DNA of 9,455 nt from Chloroflexota bacterium. GTDB lineage: Bacteria; Chloroflexota; Dehalococcoidia; UBA2979. The stretch is taken from NCBI GenBank assembly GCA_947446155.1, contig CANFFZ010000080.1, positions 1 to 9,455 on the forward strand, written 5' to 3'. Below are positions 6,372 to 9,455 of the stretch, one piece after another. Under the pieces are notes generated by a model that worked only from the letters and a program-made list of their open reading frames with translations, was not told where the DNA came from and did no database searches. How positions within the stretch are numbered: position 1 is the stretch's first letter; each line of letters starts with the position of its first letter. A program made the position numbers and the translations under genes.

Positions 6372-8534
6372 ATGCTTCAGCCGACGAACGTGCCGGAGCG
6401 CCCACAGCGCCATGTCGGCGGCTGGTGGGGCCCCGCCGTCGGAGTCTCCGCACTCGGGTTCTACGCGGCCGTCACCGCCGAGGGCACACCGGGCCGTGAG
6501 ATCGGCTTCAACGCGGATCATCCGTGGGCGGTCTACGCCTTCATGGCGGCGCTCGTCGGGCTCATGGGGTACGGCTTTGTCCGACACGCCGGGCTCTGGA
6601 TGGTGGGGCGTCCGACGCCCGGCCTCCTTCGAGAGATCCCGCACCGGCTGAGGAATGCCGCGCGCCTCGGCCTCGCACAGGACAAGGTCCGGCGCGACCG
6701 CTACGCCGGGATCATGCACTGGTGCATCTTCTCCTCGATCGTCGTGCTGACGATCGTCACCGCGCAGGTCGCCATCGAGGCGGACTTCCCGCTGAAGTTC
6801 CTGCACGGGCCGTACTACCTCTTCTTCTCCTTCTACGGCGACCTCTTCGGGGTCATCGGCCTCATCGGTGTCGGCATGGCGCTGTACCGCCGCTACTTCT
6901 CGGACTTCCACCGCATCCGCTGGGACGAGCGTGTCGAGGACCACCTGATCATCCTGGGCCTCGGCCTGGTGCTGCTGACCGGCTTCCTGCTGGAGTCAGC
7001 GCGTATTCTCGTCACCGAACTGGACCAGCACCCGGACTGGGCGCCATGGTCGTTCGCGTCCTACGCGCTCGCACTGGGCCTCGATGTCTTCGACTTCTCG
7101 GAGGGCCAGATCCTCTGGCTCCACACGTGGACCTGGTGGGTCCACATCACGATGGCGTTCGGGTGGCTCGGCCTGATCGTCTTTACGCGCCTCGACCACC
7201 TGTTCTTCGCGCCGATCAATGCCTTCTTCCTGCGTACGGACTCCCCGGGCCGCCTCGCGAAGATCGAGGACATTGAGCAGCAAGAGGTCTTCGGCGTCGG
7301 CTACATCCAGGACTTCACCTGGAAGCAACTCTTCGAACTCGACGCATGCGTCCGCTGCGGGCGCTGCTCCGAGGTCTGCCCGGCGAACATCGCGGGCCAG
7401 CCGCTCTCTCCCATGCATCTCATCCAGGACCTCAAGGGTCACCTCGCGAACGTGGGGCCGGCGATCCAGCGGCACCAGCACGAGACCGGCGAGATCGGCC
7501 GCGAGGTGTCCTCGGTGGCCCTCGTGGGCGACGTGATCAAGGACGAGACGCTCTGGGCCTGCCGCACGTGTGGCGCCTGCGTGCAGGAATGTCCCGTGAT
7601 GATCGAGCACGTCCCGACGATCGTGGACATGCGCCGCTTCCTCGTGATGAACGAGGCACGCATCCCCGCGACCGCCCAGGCTGCCCTCGAGAACCTCGAG
7701 ATGCGCGGCCACCCGTGGCGCGGTACAGCGCTGGAGCGCACGACGTGGATGGAGGGTCTGGGCGACGTCCCGATCTTCGACGGATCGCAGGAGTACCTCT
7801 ACTGGGTGGGCTGTTCCGGCTCTCTGGTCGAACGCAACCTGCCGATCACCACCGCGGTCTTCCGGCTCCTGCGCGAGGCGGGCACCTCGTTCGGTGTGCT
7901 CGGGCAGGAAGAGACGTGCAACGGCGACCCGGCACGACGCCTCGGCAACGAGTACCTGTACCAGATCCTCGCGCAGCAACTGATCGAAACGTTCAAGGCG
8001 AAGAACGTGCAGAAGGTCATCACCAACTGCCCGCACTGCTTCAACACCTTCAAGAACGAATACCCGCAGTTCGACGGCCACTTCGAGGTGCTCCACCACA
8101 CAGAGTTCCTCGCGGGTGCCTTGCAGAACGGGAAACTCGTTGCGAAGCACACCGTGGCGACCAACGTCACCTACCACGACTCGTGCTACCTCGGGCGGCT
8201 GAACGGCGTGTACGACGCGCCACGGCAGATCATCTCGATGGTGCATGGGGCGAATCTGACGGAGATGCAGCGCAACCTCTCGAAGGGGCTGTGCTGCGGT
8301 GCCGGTGGCGGCAATATGTGGCAGGAAGAAGTGGGCGAGCGGCGTGTGAACCACGTCCGCGCGGAGGAGGCGGTGCGCACCGGCGCAGAGTCCGTCATTT
8401 CCAACTGCCCGTTCTGTATCCAGATGTTCGAGGACGGTGTCCCGGCGGTCCACCCGGAGGAGGAGGGGCGCATGAAGCCCTTCGACGTGGCCGAACTGCT
8501 GGAACAGGCCGTGTTCGGTCCGGGCGCCCGATAG
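6372..8534 (+). CDS. etfD: EtfD-like membrane iron-sulfur protein (ETF:quinone oxidoreductase)
   Basis: This 720-residue protein has an N-terminal membrane cytochrome-b-like (NarI-type) part with helices at about 52-70, 117-137, 149-171, 191-211 and 255-274. Candidate heme histidines include H116, H191, H258 and H276. Two [4Fe-4S] ferredoxin motifs follow (C326, C329, C332, C336 and C397, C400, C403, C407), then two CCG domains as in heterodisulfide reductase subunit B. The second CCG domain is complete (C605, C641-C642, C679, C682). The first has C481, C516, C553 and C556 but Asn at 517 where the second cysteine of the pair would be. This order matches the EtfD/EMO family (such as M. tuberculosis Rv0338c), which passes electrons from reduced ETF to menaquinone during acyl-CoA oxidation. 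GAGGGAG lies five bases before the ATG. The neighbouring etfB supports the assignment. Generic (Fe-S)-binding or HdrD-like roles are the alternative. Confidence 0.92.
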   Translation: MLQPTNVPERPQRHVGGWWGPAVGVSALGFYAAVTAEGTPGREIGFNADHPWAVYAFMAALVGLMGYGFVRHAGLWMVGRPTPGLLREIPHRLRNAARLGLAQDKVRRDRYAGIMHWCIFSSIVVLTIVTAQVAIEADFPLKFLHGPYYLFFSFYGDLFGVIGLIGVGMALYRRYFSDFHRIRWDERVEDHLIILGLGLVLLTGFLLESARILVTELDQHPDWAPWSFASYALALGLDVFDFSEGQILWLHTWTWWVHITMAFGWLGLIVFTRLDHLFFAPINAFFLRTDSPGRLAKIEDIEQQEVFGVGYIQDFTWKQLFELDACVRCGRCSEVCPANIAGQPLSPMHLIQDLKGHLANVGPAIQRHQHETGEIGREVSSVALVGDVIKDETLWACRTCGACVQECPVMIEHVPTIVDMRRFLVMNEARIPATAQAALENLEMRGHPWRGTALERTTWMEGLGDVPIFDGSQEYLYWVGCSGSLVERNLPITTAVFRLLREAGTSFGVLGQEETCNGDPARRLGNEYLYQILAQQLIETFKAKNVQKVITNCPHCFNTFKNEYPQFDGHFEVLHHTEFLAGALQNGKLVAKHTVATNVTYHDSCYLGRLNGVYDAPRQIISMVHGANLTEMQRNLSKGLCCGAGGGNMWQEEVGERRVNHVRAEEAVRTGAESVISNCPFCIQMFEDGVPAVHPEEEGRMKPFDVAELLEQAVFGPGAR

Positions 8535-8705
8535 GGTCTGGGTAGGGCGGCTACCACGTCGGGAGGCTAGACTCAGCTGGGCTCGGCGGTCCGTGCGGCG
8601 GACTGCCTCAGCGCCCGGCACTCATGTTTTGAGCACCGCACCGGCGCGCGCACGGCGCTCCGGGCGAAAGAGCGCGGGGTCGGCCCCCGGATGAAGGAGA
8701 CCAGC
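8535..8705 (+). other. Intergenic region between etfD-like gene and etfB
   Basis: These 171 bases hold no gene that I can support. The clearest structure is the hairpin at 8585-8607. A weaker stem with a 2-base bulge can form at 8641-8663 (CCGGCGC and GCG-CT-CCGG). TAGACT at 8568-8573 resembles a -10 but lacks a -35 partner. The gap is the longest in the plus-strand series and suggests that etfB may have its own promoter. AAGGAGA at 8694-8700 is the ribosome binding site of etfB. Confidence 0.4.
8585..8607 (+). terminator. Hairpin downstream of the EtfD-like gene
   Basis: GGCGGTCCG pairs with CGGACTGCC over 9 bp, including one G-T wobble, around a 5-base loop, 50 bases after the stop. A run of four T lies only at 8627-8630, so it is not a textbook rho-independent terminator. 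It may be a terminator, an attenuator for etfB, or an RNA-stability element. Confidence 0.38.
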
Positions 8706-9455
8706 ATGCACATCGTGGTCTGCGCTAAGCAGATTCCGGACCCGGAAACCCCGCCGTCCGCGTTCAAGATCGACGCGGCGAACAACAAGGTGATCCCAGC
8801 TCAGGGCATCGCCCCCGTCCTCAGCCAGTTCGACGGCATCGCCGCCGAGGCCGCCCTCCGCATCAAAGAGGCGAACGCTGGCAGCAAGGTCACCGTCATC
8901 TCGATGGGTGCCGAGTCCGCTCAGGCCGCCATCAAGCAGGTGCTTGCCATGGGCGCCGACGAAGGCGTGCTGCTGAACGACCCGGCCTTTGAGGACGGCG
9001 ACTCGCACACGACGGCCACCGTCCTTGCGGCCGCGATCAAGAAGTTGGGTGACGTCGACGCTGTGTTCTGTGGACGCCAGGCGGCGGACTGGGACATGGG
9101 CCAGGTCGGCCTGCTCATCGCGGAAGACCTCGGCTGGCCGGCGGCGATCATCGCCAAGGGCGTCACGACCGGCGGCGCGGGTCTGCAGGTCACGCGTGTG
9201 CTGGAGAACGGCTTCGAGAGCCTCGAGGCGCCCCTCCCGGCGGTCGTGACCGTCTCGAACGAGTTTGGTGAGCCGCGCTACCCGAAGCTCCCGCAGATCA
9301 TGGCGGCCGCGAAGAAGACCGTCACCAACTGGAAGATCGCGGACCTCGGCCTGGACGCCGGCGCGGTTGGCAAGGTGGGTTCCCGCCTGAAGCTGGAGCG
9401 GCTCTTCATCCCGGAGAAGGGCGGCAAGGTCGAGTTGATGGAGGGTGACACCCCC
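8706..9455 (+). CDS. etfB: Electron-transfer flavoprotein subunit beta, partial (C-terminus beyond the right edge)
   Basis: The first 250 codons are present; the usual length is about 250-265, so only the tail is missing. The protein starts MHIVVCAKQIPD, typical of EtfB. The nucleotide-binding signature GRQAADWDMGQVG (123-135) and the family signature from VTRVLENG (162) through LPAVVTV (177-183) to EPRYPKLPQIMAAAKK are visible. EtfB with EtfA forms the soluble flavoprotein that accepts electrons from acyl-CoA dehydrogenases. Here SQFDG stands at 40-44, where many homologues have NPFD or NPFC. The next gene may be etfA, but this is inference. ATG 8706 is chosen because AAGGAGA lies five bases before it; an in-frame ATG at 8691 lies upstream of that site. 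With the EtfD-like gene just before, the electrons are expected to go to the quinone pool. Confidence 0.96.
   Translation, partial: MHIVVCAKQIPDPETPPSAFKIDAANNKVIPAQGIAPVLSQFDGIAAEAALRIKEANAGSKVTVISMGAESAQAAIKQVLAMGADEGVLLNDPAFEDGDSHTTATVLAAAIKKLGDVDAVFCGRQAADWDMGQVGLLIAEDLGWPAAIIAKGVTTGGAGLQVTRVLENGFESLEAPLPAVVTVSNEFGEPRYPKLPQIMAAAKKTVTNWKIADLGLDAGAVGKVGSRLKLERLFIPEKGGKVELMEGDTP

Noticed and set aside
6996..8621. Minus-strand open frame of 541 codons
   Set aside because: It is antisense to the EtfD-like gene, whose cysteine motifs are unambiguous. The translation is rich in Arg, Val, Glu and His, typical of a shadow frame.
8691..8705. Earlier in-frame ATG for etfB at 8691
   Set aside because: The AAGGAGA site lies downstream of it and suits ATG 8706, which gives the family-typical N-terminus.

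Overview
This is a GC-rich window with short intergenic gaps and a fatty-acid or acyl-CoA oxidation character. It ends in an electron-transfer module: an EtfD-type membrane iron-sulfur oxidoreductase followed by electron-transfer flavoprotein beta. The use of GTG and TTG starts and purine-rich Shine-Dalgarno sites, together with this gene content, suggests a GC-rich bacterium. I lean towards a respiring Chloroflexota (Dehalococcoidia or SAR202-like) and consider an actinobacterium less likely. This is inference from style and content; there is no rRNA or other marker in the window.

Layout. Two transcription units diverge from a gap at 1910-2030. To the left, on the minus strand, lie a classical SDR oxidoreductase, a small four-helix membrane protein, and an unrecognised protein that runs off the left edge. 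To the right, on the plus strand, lie a crotonase-fold protein with an atypical oxyanion-hole region, two small genes of about 80 codons that are recognisably paralogous, a canonical crotonase, and a membrane-anchored protein that looks like a Rieske domain stripped of its iron ligands. A 134-base gap follows, then an ANL-family acyl-CoA synthetase, the EtfD-like protein, a 171-base gap, and etfB, which is cut by the right edge.

How the genes fit together. The synthetase would activate a carboxylic acid to its CoA thioester. The crotonases and the SDR could serve hydration and hydroxy/keto steps of beta-oxidation or a related acyl-CoA pathway. Electrons from acyl-CoA dehydrogenases, none of which is encoded here, would pass to ETF (etfB, presumably with etfA beyond the edge) and then through the EtfD-like protein to the quinone pool. 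The substrate range cannot be read from the sequence.

The least explained parts are the two tandem small paralogues between the crotonases and the ligand-less Rieske-like protein. Both are flagged as candidates for something undescribed, with clear limits. No tRNA, rRNA, CRISPR array, insertion sequence or phage gene was seen.
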